NCBI GenBank assembly: GCA_027886175.1
Contig: JAJNNQ010000026.1
Span: 30,398,001-30,462,000 of the forward strand
DNA length: 64,000 nt
Direction of reading: 5' to 3'
Source: Phylloscopus collybita
Taxonomy: Eukaryota; Chordata; Aves; Passeriformes; Phylloscopidae
Under the pieces are notes generated by a model that saw only the letters and a list, made by a program, of their open reading frames with translations, had not been told where the DNA came from and did no database searches. Shown here piece by piece: positions 1 to 11,770 of the stretch (positions are counted from its first letter, which is position 1; the number at the start of each line of letters is the position of its first letter). A program made the translations under genes and the position numbers.

Positions 1-1076
1 ACATTTCCCCCACATTTTCAAACTTCATAAATTAAGGTGTGAGGCATTTTAAACAGTTTAAAGAAATCCCATAAAACTCCAAAAAGCTTTGAATACTCAA
101 ATTTATTACTTAAAGGCTAATCGTCTTCAATCAATAGGGCCACATCTCTGTAAATCTGCATTCTTACCTCTTGTATACCTTTACAGATGAAAGTCATGTA
201 CAGGCATCTGTTCATCTCAGTAAAGCTTTTCTTTTTTTTCCTTCTTTGGGAATAATTTCTGTTCACCCCTGTTGGTAAAGATGTTCTAAATACCCTATTC
301 CTAGCTTTTTTTTTTTAGTTCCCACTGATTTGAATGCAGGCCTTCTTTTTCATTATGCTTAGATAATACTGGTTGTCCCAGTTTTTCACTATAGCTTGCA
401 AGACATGTGATTTTCATGAAGTGTTTTAAGATTTAGAATGAAGTAGAGCATCATGTATAGAAGTCTATCTTTTTACATGGACTTTGTAAAGAACCTTAGG
501 CATAGAAGTTCTTAAGTTTGTATACTATTTATGCACTTAAATTAGATAGGATGAATATGGATCCCTGTATCCATTTTCATTATCTTGCCTGTCTTGCACT
601 ACTTAACTATTTAAATTGTTTGGCTGGAAACAACAAAATAAATTATACTTCTTAAAGGGTTTTGGTTTTTTCCAGATCTGATTCTTACCTGATTTTCTTT
701 TATCTATTTCATCTAATACAGCATTAAAATCTTTACTCAGTGTGAAAGAGAGTGCTTCTCTTGTTTTTAAAGGAAACAGTTTTCTGGATTTTTCAGCTTT
801 TAGACTTTATTTTCTTGAAATAAGTGTTTATAATGGAAAAAAAAATCTTTTTGTTCAGTTGTTACTTTTGTTCATTTTGGTTTGGTTGTTTGTTTTGGGC
901 ATTTTTAAAATCAAAATCCAAGTATTTAATAAATATTGTAAGTACTTAAATAGCTTTGAAGGAGTGACACAGTAGTCTCTTACCTTATTAAACTTGCTGA
1001 TTTTGCTTAAGTTGAATAAATTCTTGAGTGTAACCAAAAAGCACCTCACCAAAAGCAACGTCACCTTTTCTTAGTA
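1..1076. other. AT-rich unique sequence, no gene seen
   Basis: No recognisable coding region or repeat. There are short T-runs and no frame longer than chance. The sequence is AT-rich like most of the window. Confidence 0.6.
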
Positions 1077-1470
1077 TGGTGAGTTGGCTGGATGACAGGT
1101 GCCCACCAAAGCTGCTGTATCACTCTCCTCAGCTGGACAGTAGAGAGAAAATACAATAAAAGGCTTGTGGGTCCAGATATGAAGAGAGAGCGAGCACTCA
1201 GCAGTTACTGTCACAGGCAAAATAGGCTCAGCTAGGGAAATGAATTGAATTTATTGTCAATAAAATCAGAGTAGGATAATTAGAAATAGAAAAAAAAACC
1301 ACCAAACCCAAAGCACCTTCCCCCCACCCCTCCCCTCTTCCAGGGCCTTATGCTGCTCCTGATTTCCTCTACCTCCTCCTGCCACACAGCAGGGGGACAG
1401 GGAATGGGAATTGCAGTCAGTTCATCACACATTGTCTCTGCTGCTCCTTCTTCCTCAGGGATAGGATCCA
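1077..1470 (-). mobile_element. Fragment of long-LTR endogenous retrovirus family (3' end of LTR, copy A)
   Basis: Reading on the minus strand, this is the downstream end of a long LTR. The plus strand starts with TGGTGAGTTGGC, then has the GTGCCCACCAAAG block, an AGCTGGACAG block and the GTCAGTTCATCACACATTG block. The same succession of blocks is seen at 39106-39440, which supports a shared family. From family recall this is the U5-side part of a passerine ERV LTR of roughly 1.3 kb. The upstream part of the LTR (beyond about 1470) is missing, so this is a truncated relic. No internal retroviral gene adjoins it. Confidence 0.7.
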
Positions 1471-1611
1471 GAATAGCAGTAAGAACTAGTTTCTTATGCT
1501 ATACAATTCTGTTAAGGCGTATCAAAGTAAATAGTACAGCAGAATTGTCTGAATAAAAATTATTTTCCTTGCTATAAATGTTTTGAATTAGAACATTTAG
1601 AGTGTTTGCAT

Positions 1612-1700
1612 TTTGGGGTGGTGGTTTTGTTTGTTTGGTTGGTTTTTGTTTAGTTCTGGGGGTTTGTTTGTTTGTTTGTTTGTTTTGTTTTGTTTTGTTT
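1612..1700. repeat. T/G-rich low-complexity tract (GTTT/GTTTT)
   Basis: A run of GTTTG and TTTGT words with a cleaner core of GTTT then GTTTT units around 1660-1700. It is one of about ten similar tracts in the window. Confidence 0.85.
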
Positions 1701-3627
1701 CGGTTATATGAGTAAATTTCACAATTTGTCATTGTGAAATTTGCTTTATTGTTCTTTAAAGTTTCCATTATAAAGAAAAATTGTTTATAGGGAAATGTTT
1801 CTTCCCTAAAACCCATTTAAAATACAGAATTTCCCATTTTGTTACCACATTAACTTTGGCTAGATTTTTCCATATTTCTCTCTATAGTTCTTCTCTATGC
1901 CTTGAGGTTATCACTACAAACCTCTTCAATCCATTTCTCAGCAAGTTTACTATTTGGAAAGACCTAAGCTGTCATTCATGGGATTGAGGCTTTATGTCAC
2001 AAAGGAAATAAAACTGTTTGATAGCACCTGTTCTCTCTATTTTATATCTGAAATAAACTCTAGCTCAGTGCTGAAGCATTTCAAAAACATCTGAAAGTTA
2101 CTGTTGCATGGGCCCTGACTTCAGCTGTATTAGCTGTATTACAGCTTCAGCTGTATTAGCAGTTGCAAAGGAAGGATTTATAGTTATTTGCACATTGGGC
2201 CAAATCCTCAAAGGCATAAAGCAAAAGGAAAATGTAATTGTCCAACACTTTTCTATGGAAAAGTAAAGATTCTTTCATATCTAGATGGAATACAGTGCTT
2301 TAAAAAATTATGTGAACATAAGTTCACATAAGTAAGTATTTAGCCATTAATCCTTCTGCCAATGGATGCTGGCTTATTTTGCTGTAGCTCCTACCCCTAC
2401 ATATTTTTCTTATTTTATCATGTTTCTAATATATAAATATAATCGTTCTTACATTTCAAACAAGTCACCAATACTAACCGTTTTCACTGGCAGAAGTATA
2501 AAAATCTGATAATGAAATGTGAGCTATGATATATAGAATATGTTAATACATCATCTAGGCTGGTTCTGGCTCACCCCCTCTCCTGTCATTCCATTTGTCT
2601 TAAATACACTTAGGCAAATCTCTGCTCCTCTGTGTAGGCTTGTGTATGGCTTGACTAGAATGACAGAGGATTGGTATGTCACCTAGTTAACCTTCAAGAT
2701 CTAAAGCAATATTAGCTCTAGCTATGAACCTACCTATAGGTGTTTACTTAACCTTTGTTTAAAGGTGTCTACAGTCAACTTATATGAAACTATTCCAGTG
2801 TTTCATTATAGTTACCATAAAAATGCTATTTTTAGACTGTAACCTGAATCTGCTTTGCTCGGTTTGAAACCCTTTGAAACCCACTTAAATATGGACATAA
2901 AGAACATTTTATTCCCTTTCTCATAGCAGTTCCCTATGAGGAACTGGGAGAGCATCAACATTTCTATATTCAGTCTTAAGTTTTAGAAATGAAATAAGTT
3001 CCTTTCTAAACCTGCTCTCATACATTTCATTTTAATACAACTGCTAATTTACATTAGTCTCATTTGGATCTGTGAACTGAGCTCTTCGGGGATGTACAGT
3101 GTCCAGATCTGAATGCAGTTCCCCAGTGTAGACCCCACCAATACAGGGTAGAGAAGAAAATTCCCTTTCCATACCTTGTAGACATTTTTTTTTTAATTAT
3201 CTGTCAATACATTGATTGTCTTTCTTTGGGGGTAAATAAAAGTTTGACTTAAGTGTAGCTTGATTATTTCCTCATATTAATTTCTATGAAACTGCTACTT
3301 GTCTTTATTCTGCACTTATGCACCGATTCTCAAGTGAATAATGAGTAATTTTCTTAGTTTGCAATAGTGAGATATTCTAAACATTGTATTGTATTGTAAC
3401 AGTCCTCATTCTGAAATATCAAGCATAAAAATATATGAAAAGTAGAATTACAATTGCAGAATTAAGTTGCTATACAAACAGTAGTTGTTTATATCAGAAT
3501 TTAAAACAATCTGGAATTCACATGATTAATTTCTCTACTTAGACATCCAGGGTTGTTTTTTTTTATGATAAGACAAATTTATCTTTCTGACATTCAGTGG
3601 AGATCACTGCCCTGTTATTTCAAACTC

Positions 3628-3647
3628 AAAAAAAAAAAAAAAAAAAA
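3628..3647. repeat. Poly(A) homopolymer
   Basis: About 20 consecutive A followed by an A-rich CAAAGAAAAG tail. No upstream processed gene copy was recognised, so it is most simply a simple repeat. Confidence 0.85.
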
Positions 3648-4060
3648 CAAAGAAAAGAAAAATCCTTATAGACAACTTCATCTCTTTTAGGACTATTAGA
3701 ACAGATTTCCACTGGCTCAGACCCAAATCTCTGTCAAGCATGCATATATGGGAAGTGGGTTTTCAGTCTTTACTCAATAAAGATTTTAATAAATAGCTTA
3801 ACTTAGTATTTTGTATTTTGTTGTATTGAGATTTCTAAATCACTTTCTAGCATTTAAAAGCAAGTGTTTATTATCCCTCCTGAAAAGTTAGTGGTAATAG
3901 CATAAACTTCCTGGGTTTTTTAAGATCAAAACTTATTGCTACTGTAAATCAACAGCACTCTGTGTACAAGACAAGAGTTTTTTCAAGGTTGTTTCTTAGT
4001 TACTGCCTTAACAACAAGAGTTAGCCTAGGTGGATCTGACCTTCTGGTATTAACATGTAA

Positions 4061-5040
4061 CCATAAAATGGTTTGGATTGAAAAGGACCTTAAATATCAT
4101 CTAATTCTGACTTTTCATGCATGGGCAAGGATACTCTTCACTAGATCAGGTTGCTCAGAACCCCATCCAAGCTCGTCTTGAACATTTCCAGAGATGGGGC
4201 ATTCACAGCTTCTCTAGACAATCTGTTCCACTGCCTCACACTTCTATAATAGAGAATAATATCTAATCTGAACCTAGTCTCTTTCAGTCTGAATCCATTT
4301 CTCTTTGTTCTATCACTAAATGCACTATAATCTCTCTTCTTTCTTGTAGGCTCCCTCGGGACTGCAAACCTCAATAATGCATGATCACTGCAGTCCAGGC
4401 TGCCTCTGATCTTGATGTCCCCAGCTGGCTCTCTTATACTGGTGACTGTATAATCCTGTATCACATTCCCTCTGGCAGAGCTGTCTATTACCTGGGTCGG
4501 GAAGTTATTTTCCGTATTTTCCAGAAGTCTTCTGGATTGCCTATGGCTCATTGTGCAACTTTCCCAGCAGATGTCAGGATGGTTTAAGCCCCCTGGGCGA
4601 AAAAGAGTCTGTGGGCATGATGCCGCCTGTAGCTGCAGCAAGAAGGCTTCGTCAGCAGGATCCCACAGATCAGGGGTCTGTGGTAGACACTGACCACTGA
4701 TTCTTACCCACAGGCCTTTGGCCTGCTCATGGCTGTTCTTCAGAGACAACTCTTCACACTCAATCCACCTCTTGATGCAGAGGGCAACTCCTCTACTTCT
4801 CCTTCCTCCCCTGCCTCTTCTAAATAGCCTTCGATAGTCACACTCCAGGCATAGGATTCATTCCATCAAAGATTCAGTAATAGAGACAAGGTCATAAGTT
4901 TCTAGTAGTCTGGTTGTAGCTTCCAAATCTTACTGTTTCTGTTTCATTAATTTGTATAAAGGCACCTCAGCTGGGGTCTTGGCTGTGTCACCTTCCTAAA
5001 GGAGCATCCCTTAACTCCTTTGTCTGTTGAGAAAACTGAT
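4061..5040 (-). mobile_element. CR1 LINE, internally deleted (endonuclease remains plus 3' end)
   Basis: On the minus strand this is a 5'-truncated CR1. The plus strand begins with the characteristic CR1 3' UTR wording (GGTTTGGATTGAAAAGGACC, then the GTTGCTCAGAACCCC block) and continues through the ORF2 C-terminus. At about 4320-4340 it jumps straight into the ORF2 endonuclease region, with the GATCACTGCAGTCCAGGCTG block on the plus strand, which then runs to about 5040. All of the reverse transcriptase, about 1.5 kb in the family, is absent. The 5' limit is approximate because similarity fades around 5010-5110. Confidence 0.9.
4141..4749 (-). pseudogene. CR1 ORF2 remnant: endonuclease fragment joined in frame to C-terminus, RT missing
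   Basis: A 202-codon open frame, far shorter than a complete CR1 ORF2 (about 900-1000 residues in the family). Residues about 50-138 are the end of the AP-like endonuclease: NHPDICW at 56-62, QSRRLLE near 71-77 and the SDH motif at 121-123. The catalytic GDFN box reads GGLN at 53-56, so its Asp is gone. Residues about 145-202 are the conserved ORF2 C-terminus, with SDRTKRNGF near 145-153, RFRLDI near 159-164 and a WNRL-type motif, ending in LSNLI. The two parts meet at residues about 138-144 with the frame preserved. The start Met is arbitrary because the frame continues a truncated element. The predicted protein has neither reverse transcriptase nor a working endonuclease site, so I treat it as a relic; whether the frame is kept by chance or selection is unknown. 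Confidence 0.8.
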
Positions 5041-8000
5041 ATTTCTCTGGCTTCTGGCTTTGTTTCCCTTTTGGCTTCTATTATCAGATGAGTCTCTGGC
5101 CTGTCTCTATAAGACTGCAAGTGTGTTATCTAACTAAAATCTTGTCAATCATTGATCCATGAAGTTGCCTGAGATTTTAAAAGTTCGTAAAGTATAAACC
5201 CTTCCACTGCATTCTTTCTTCTCTTTGGTCATAAGATACAGACTGATTCAGTTTGATCTAAATAAAATGAGGAAAATTGCTGAACTCCCAGCATCTCTGA
5301 CATGAGTTGCCCAAAGGAATGAGCAGAGCTCAGGGGTACTGAATTCATAATATCTTAAGAAGGTATTGAGAGATATACTTTTCTTCATGAAGAAATGGTT
5401 TTTATACAATAAGTAAAGCAATCCTAGAGTTAGTCTGGGGCACTGAAGTCACAATTATGCAACTGATCACTGCTGAGTGGTGCTAGCTGACTGCTAGTCT
5501 TACAGCTAATCAATGTATTGGTTTATCTCTGGGTGACAAAGACATAGTGGAATTATTTCTCTCTTGGTTACATTCCTGTTTCAATAAAATGCAGCATTCT
5601 TCTAATAAGAAAAATTTTTTTGTGATCAGGTGGAATAGATTTGATTCAAATACAAAGGTAATAGAAAATAGTAAAAAAAAATAATCAGAACATGGAAAGA
5701 AGATTTCTTTGTGCAATAATCAGAACTATTATGTCTGATTCTGCTTACATGGCTACCAAGTAAAGCATGTCACATATCACAGCCACTGCACATTAATCAA
5801 GGGAATAGTTCTGTTTATTGGAAGCACTTGAACTTATTCTATGCAATAACCAAGTAAAACAAGACAATATTTAATAATTTTAGAATTTGTATCTAACAAG
5901 TGACCTTGATGATAGAAGTATGTGGATGGAAACTGGACCTGCGAGAGGGACTCACAGTATCAATTTAATCTTGATTTCCTCCTGCTTTAATGTGTTTCAG
6001 TTCTGACTGAAATTAGGAGAGGTCCATTTTAAAAATGGAAAATGGAAATATTTAATGTATGGGGTTATAAAATTTCACTAAGTATCAATAGTGCTGCGTG
6101 TATTTTCCTATTAGCATTCATTTAATAACTTTCTTTTCTGAGATTTGAGATCTACGGTATTTTCTTCTGTCGGCTGTGGTGTGTCAAATATGAATTATGC
6201 TGAGAAGCCTGTTGTTATGTTAATTACCTTGATAAAAAGTAATAGTGATTTATTTTGTATTGTACTGCAGTGTGTTCTTCCAGAGTAAATATCCAATCCT
6301 AGTAGGTATCACTTTAATACTAGTTTAATATATATTGTATATATTTTAAACTTTATATATACTTTTATAAATATTTCTTCTTATAAAATATAAATATTCA
6401 TCTATTACTTATTGTATAGAAATAATGAATTTTGTTGTGCTGTTCTGTGTTTTAAATGAGGTTACATTATTGATTAAATGTAATTAAAATTTCAATATGC
6501 TTCAGCGTTAAGAGACAAATAGTCATCTACTACATTTTACTTTGTTTCTGGATTTTGGCTGGTAATCCACTGAAGTAAAGTTTAAGAAAATTTTTGTAAG
6601 ACTTCCCTAACAGGGTTGAAAATGAATGTACTGGTGGCAGTATTTAAAGCTTTTTGGCCAGCAGGCATACTGGTCAAGAGCATGCTTCATTAATTAAATT
6701 CTCTGTTTGGCTCTTAATTACTTTCAAAGAGTACATTGATGAAGGTTGTTTTCTTTAACCATCATGAAAACTGAATAGTATTCTGACCATGTAAATTCTG
6801 TTAATGTCCTGAGAATGTTGCCCAACATTCATATGGCTCAAGAAATGATACCACAAACTGAATCTGATGTAGAGTATACGTTCATGCAGAATTTCTAGGA
6901 GATTTGTATCAGTAAATGAAAAGATCTCTAAAGTTAAGATTCATGGAGGAAAAAGCACAACTCCTAAAAATAACAGAGAAATCTATTTGAAGTGACAGGT
7001 CATACTACTTACAGATGATGGGAACGTAAATGCTTAACTCACAGAATGATGAAGTAAAATCTAACTTACAATGTTTCATATGTACATATAACACGATGTA
7101 GTCAAATTCTCTAGGGATTCATAACTTAAATTTGCTGTGTAGAAGAAAAGAGGGAGAAGATTTTTTTCCATTATTCTCTTTTCCAAATGAAATTCATTGA
7201 TAAATTATATTTTAAATTGTATTTTAAAAAGAAAGGTTTATGCTTAAGTGGCTGTTATTTTTCTTTTCCCTGGAAAATAGTTTTTCTTATGTTGATCACA
7301 AAGGTTTATATTCAGATTATCAACTGATTTAAACAGACGCACTAAACTGAAATTAAAAAAGACAATGTACAGCTAAGATAACTGTGCTAGTGACAGAAAA
7401 GACCATGAGAACAAAAGAGACTTGTGTAAAACAGCTGCTGCACAAGAATGTCTATGGAGGAGACCTAATGGTCTATATATAGTTCTATCAAGATTAAATG
7501 GTGGAGTGACAGCTTCAGGAGGAGAAGTACATGTGAAAGATGATCTAAAGAAAAGATTTAAGTGATAACTAATCAACATTTGTGAATGCTGCAATGTATC
7601 AAAGGCTGGCATTCAGGAAAATATGAGTAGAAGGGCGCTCACAGAAGGTAGAACACTGCACTGTTAGTGAGATAAAGATCTTTGGAAGACATAAAGTAAA
7701 AAAGGACTGAGAGAATGGGAATGTCTTTAATTTCTGGGTAGGCTGTTGTTTTCCCCCTTCTATTCATAGTCTAATCATCTTGGGTAAAAGATTATGCATT
7801 TGCAAAGTGTCCTGCTCAATATCATTTCAGACTTGTCAGCATGCTATTTTATTTCCACTAATTGTACTATTTATTACAGCTCAGTTGGATCACAGCTGAC
7901 AACATAAAAAATATCCTCAAGTGACTGGCCTGCTGAACAGTGCCCCATGCTTCCTTTATTGCCTGTATCAGACATTAATAGAGAAACACTATTACTGGGA

Positions 8001-9702
8001 TGTGTTGACATCATTGATTAGGATTTTGAATATACTGGATAGTAAACAGAAGCATTAATTTTAATTTTAAACTCCATTAGGAATTTGAGACTAAAACAAA
8101 ACTGATGCGTGCAGAAAACAAGTGCAGATTTCTTAATGGAGCGGCAGACATTTTCTTTGTGGTTTCTAAGGGAAATTTCCAGAATAGATAGTAAAAACAA
8201 TTTAAAAAAATGAGATCATTTTACAAAAAAACTATGGAATTCAAATACACTTATTTTTGATTGGGAATGCAATATGAGAAAGATGAGAAAAAAAGGGCCA
8301 TTCTTTAATGATTCATGGTAATGTATCACAGATTGTTAACAGATATTGTTATGTCACATTTTTGTGATTTTTATACACAGAAATAATGTTTATAAGGTAA
8401 ACTTCTCTGTGACCAAAGCCCTGGATCTCTTGAAAACAGTGACAGTTTTGATATTTAATGAGAACAGAACATAATTCTACATCTTATGGTATTTACCTCT
8501 CCTGGCAGTATGCCAGCTGTAAAATGTTCAGGTCCAACTCCTTGCCTAATGTAAATCTCAGCATAACAGAGCTGAGATCAATCAAGTCAATGAAAGCAAA
8601 AGCAAATGCAGAAAACACAATAAAAATAGTGGATGTGAACAGATTCTGCTGTGCCTAGTGTAGCAGACCATTTTTTGTAATTGAAAATTTAAGTTTTATA
8701 ATTTCTGCCTCATCAGGAACCTCTTTGGTTATAGAAATTGATTATGCTCAATGTTGATACAACTCTTTTCTTGTCTCTCAGGTTCTGATAATGATCTTGA
8801 ACACTCCAATTTGTGCAACTTATTGGACAGACATTTATTTTGTCATCTAATGTGATTTTAGCAATATCCCTGCATCTTACAGTATCTTGTGGGTTGGTTT
8901 TTTTGTTTGCTTGTTTTTTGTTTGTTTGTTTTGGTTGGTTGGTTTTGTTTTTGTTTTTGTTTTTTTTTTTCCTTTTACACAGTGTTTTTAAACAACATTA
9001 ATTAAGTTTTTGAATTTGACAAGGCAGGCCAGGTTTGCAACAAGCTGCTTCTGTATCTCTCCTTTTGTCATTTTTGTAATTATTGTATTTAATTCCTCTA
9101 TTCACCTTCTACTTATTTTTACAAAAAATAAATCCCTCATGATTTCTTCTGTTATACATAGATCACTTCTGAGAAATATGTAGTGCTTTCTTCTCCTTCT
9201 CTAAAGCAACTCACTTTTTACTTCACAATGTTGTAGAAATTACCTGAAGCAATCTCATAGAGTATTCTAAATCTTCACATATATTGCAGTATCTTCATAT
9301 ATGTATTGCAATCCTATATTTAAGCTACAACTCATATTTTAAAATACATAACCCCTTCTAAATATAGCTCAAAAAAACTTTATTAATATCATTAATGTCA
9401 ATAGATAGACAACAAAAGACAAAAGGGTTTCACACCTGTAAAGCAAAAGATAAAATGGCAGTGATGGCAATAACAAAGTTTATGGTTCAGTAAGAGTGAA
9501 GTAACAGTGTGAGACAACGAGAGTTTGGCAAGTGTTGAGAGATATTAGATATTTGGATTAATAAATGATTTTTAAATAAAAATAAGTTACTTAGAATTAT
9601 AATACTGTGGCTTAATATGCTGTCAACTTAGCTTTCCTTGCTTGGCACCAATAACTAGATGGGCTGAGGCCTTAGGCTGGAAGCAGTGAACTTACACCTA
9701 GA
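5041..9702. other. Unique AT-rich sequence, no gene seen
   Basis: No exon or transposon recognised. Stretches near 5900-6030, 6170-6260 and 6600-6780 have the complex, non-repetitive texture often seen in vertebrate conserved non-coding DNA, but this is impression only. A T/G tract at 8887-8973 is listed separately. Confidence 0.5.
8887..8973. repeat. T/G-rich low-complexity tract
   Basis: Degenerate TTTG, TTGG and GTTTTT words ending in a T12 run. On the minus strand it reads as an A/C-rich tract. Confidence 0.85.
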
Positions 9703-9905
9703 GTTGCTTTTGGATAGAATATAGTTCATTTTCTTAGTAACTTTCCTGATAGCTAGTTCAGTGCTGTGCTTTAAATTTAGTGTGAGAATAATGCTGATAG
9801 CACACTGACGTTCTAGCTGTTGCTACATAGTGTTTATTCTACACCAAAGACTTTTCAGTTTTCCCTGTGCTGTCAACTATGTTAGTGGACAAGAAGTACA
9901 CACCA
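9703..9905 (+). mobile_element. Partial solo LTR, short-LTR ERV family (5' half)
   Basis: The sequence follows the first third of the LTRs at 11771 and 16446: a TTCATTTTCTT block, GTGCTGTGCTTTAAATTT, an ATGCTGATAGCACACTGA block, the CTAGCTGTTGCTACATAGTG block and a CACCAAAGACTTTTCAG block. Similarity stops at about 9905, so the promoter and downstream part of the LTR are absent. It is the most diverged of the LTR copies here. Confidence 0.6.
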
Positions 9906-10138
9906 GAAGATAAAGAGGTTACAGTCATCACTAGAAGCTATAACTTCAGAGGATGAGAACAGCTAACTTCCTGCCGGTATGGACATGGAGAAAGAATCCA
10001 ACACCACAGAACACCCCAGATCAAAAATCAACATTGGACCAAAGGTGTGTGCAAGGTGCATTCAAGATGTATAAAGAATATGTGCATAGACTAGAAGGGT
10101 ATAAAAGTCCAGGGATTTCTTTGTTCTGAGTCCCTCTT

Positions 10139-10179
10139 TGGGAGATGGAGCACCTCTCATATGAGAAGTGGCTAAAAGC
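10139..10179 (+). mobile_element. CR1 LINE fragment, left part (interrupted by an LTR)
   Basis: The short stretch GGAGCACCTCTCATATGAG followed by AAGTGGCTAAAAGC matches the CR1 ORF2 sequence just upstream of the segment that resumes at 10510. The 330 bp between the two parts is a later insertion. Confidence 0.7.
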
Positions 10180-10509
10180 TGTTGGATGATTGAAGAGACG
10201 GGGTCTCCATGGTTTGCATCTTGAAGGCAATTTTATTGAACACACTACTGGTTTATGTACCTTTCAAGCATAACAACCATATCTATGTTTCTTAGTAACA
10301 TTGCTTAACTATGGGCTAGTACAGACTTGTACAGGCCTGTAGTGTCTTGCACACAGACCTACATACATATACCCTGATCTCTTCCTCCTTTAGGGTCTTG
10401 CCTTGACTTGCCAGGGCTTGTAGCCCTCTAGCATATCTATTTCTGTAATGAGCTAGCAGTACGTTGAGGCCTGCTTCCAAACTGTATTCCCACAGAAAGA
10501 ATTGGGACA
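10180..10509 (-). mobile_element. Probable solo LTR (short alpharetrovirus-like/ERVK type) nested in CR1
   Basis: A 330-bp block that splits a CR1. On the minus strand it starts TGTCCCAATTC and ends CATCCAACA, the TG...CA ends of a retroviral LTR. A polyadenylation signal AATAAA lies at the complement of 10232-10237, about 50 bp before the LTR end. That short R-U5 layout resembles small alpharetrovirus-type LTRs. It contains no coding motif. I could not find a clean target duplication at its ends: AAAAGC on the left and ATTCAA on the right differ. The exact boundaries may be off by several bases. Confidence 0.6.
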
Positions 10510-10899
10510 ATTCAACTTAGAAAGAGAAGGCTTTGGGGCAACCCAATTACAGCCTTCCAGTACCTGAAAGGAGCCTGCAAGTAAGATGGAGAGGGATGTT
10601 TTACAAGGTCATTTAGTGACAGGACAAGAGAAGTGACCTAAAATTTCAAGACAGCAGATTTAGGTTAGATGTAGGTTAGATATTAGGAAGAAATTTTTTG
10701 TTGTGAGGGTGGTGAGACACAGGAATGAGTTGTCCAGGGAAGCTGGGGATGCCTCATTTCTGGAAGTGTTCAAGGCCAGGCTGGAAGGGGCTTGGAGCAA
10801 TCTGGTCTAGTGAAAGTTCTGGACCATGGCAAGGGTGTTGGAACTAGATGATATTTAATGTTCCTTCCAACCCAAACTGTTCTATAGTTCTATGATTCT
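10510..10899 (+). mobile_element. CR1 LINE 3' end, right part after LTR insertion
   Basis: It resumes the CR1 with TTCAACTTAGAAAGAGAAGG, the ACCCAATTACAGCCTTCCAG block, TTAGGTTAGATGTAGG, the GTTGTCCAGGGAAGCTGG block and the terminal TTCTATAGTTCTATGATTC tail. This covers the last ORF2 codons and the 3' UTR. The reading frame is broken. The tail is the avian CR1 octamer type, and the element ends there without poly(A). Confidence 0.9.
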
Positions 10900-11182
10900 C
10901 TGGAGGCACACATCTTGAGCTGTCCCTATTGCTGCACCATTTGTTTATTAAATTATTTTTTCTTGGCATCTTATGTCTGGGACTCTGCTGCAGGAAACCT
11001 AGGGCAAAAAAAATATATTCAACAGCAGGGAGTGAGATCATATGAAAACATGATATATATTGAATACTTTTTCATTTAAAATAATTCTGCATTTTAGTCT
11101 GGACTTTCAGATTTTAGGTCCCCTGAGAGAAGTGAGATAGAGAGACCAAAGATGGAGTGTTTGAAAGAGTGGCTATAATTGG

Positions 11183-11183
<1 letters not shown>

Positions 11184-11216
<33 letters not shown>
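11184..11216. repeat. Poly(T), 33 bp
   Basis: The longest homopolymer in the window, lying 5 bp before the next CR1 fragment. CR1 elements do not end in poly(A), so it is not that element's tail. Confidence 0.9.
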
Positions 11217-11221
11217 CTGCC

Positions 11222-11592
11222 ATACTAGGATTAGAAGGCATGACATATGGAGAGGGACTGGGGAAAACTTATTTTGTTCAGTTTGGAGAAAAGGAGATAT
11301 GAAGACTGATGCATACAAATTTGTCATGGGGAAGTGAACAGGGAGGTGCTTATCTCCTCTCTCTGATGTCATGTGATAGAAGGTGAGGGAATGTCTCAAA
11401 GCTGCACCAGGACAAGTTCAGATAGTATATTAGGAAAAAAGCCCTTAACTGAGAAGGTGGCAAACACTAGAACAGGTTCCTCAGGTAAGTGGTAATGCCC
11501 TTAAGGTTGTCAGTGTTAAAGAAATGTTTGGAAAATATTTTATGATCTTCATGGATCCCTTCCAACTCAGAATATTCTATGATTCTATGATA
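11222..11592 (+). mobile_element. CR1 LINE 3' end, diverged
   Basis: A heavily mutated CR1 3' segment. The words TTGTTCAGTTTGGAGAAAAGG, GAACAGGTTCCTCAGG, AGTGTTAAAGAAATG and CATGGATCCCTTCCAACTC lead into the terminal ATTCTATGATTCTATGA tail. It has the same orientation as the CR1 ending at 10899 but is a separate insertion, because both carry their own 3' tail. Confidence 0.85.
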
Positions 11593-11770
11593 ACTGTAGA
11601 GAAACCTCACATCAAGCTTGATCCTGGAAATTATAATCTGATGAAACTGGGTACTATTCAAGTACTTTCCCCTGCCCATCTTGAAGTAGATGTTCATGTT
11701 GAAGCATCATCTGACATTTAATGAAGCTGTAGTATAGGATGCTGCGTCTCAACTGAGGTCAGTGAATCCA

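Larger units (their letters stand above)
1471..4060. other. Unique sequence with low-complexity tracts, no gene seen
   Basis: No coding exon or transposon recognised apart from the T/G-rich tract and poly(A) listed separately. A small imperfect tandem duplication of TTCAGCTGTATTAG lies near 2121-2160. The remaining sequence is AT-rich and single-copy in appearance. Confidence 0.55.

Noticed and set aside
3628..3647. Poly(A) as the tail of a processed pseudogene
   Set aside because: No gene-like sequence or target duplication upstream.
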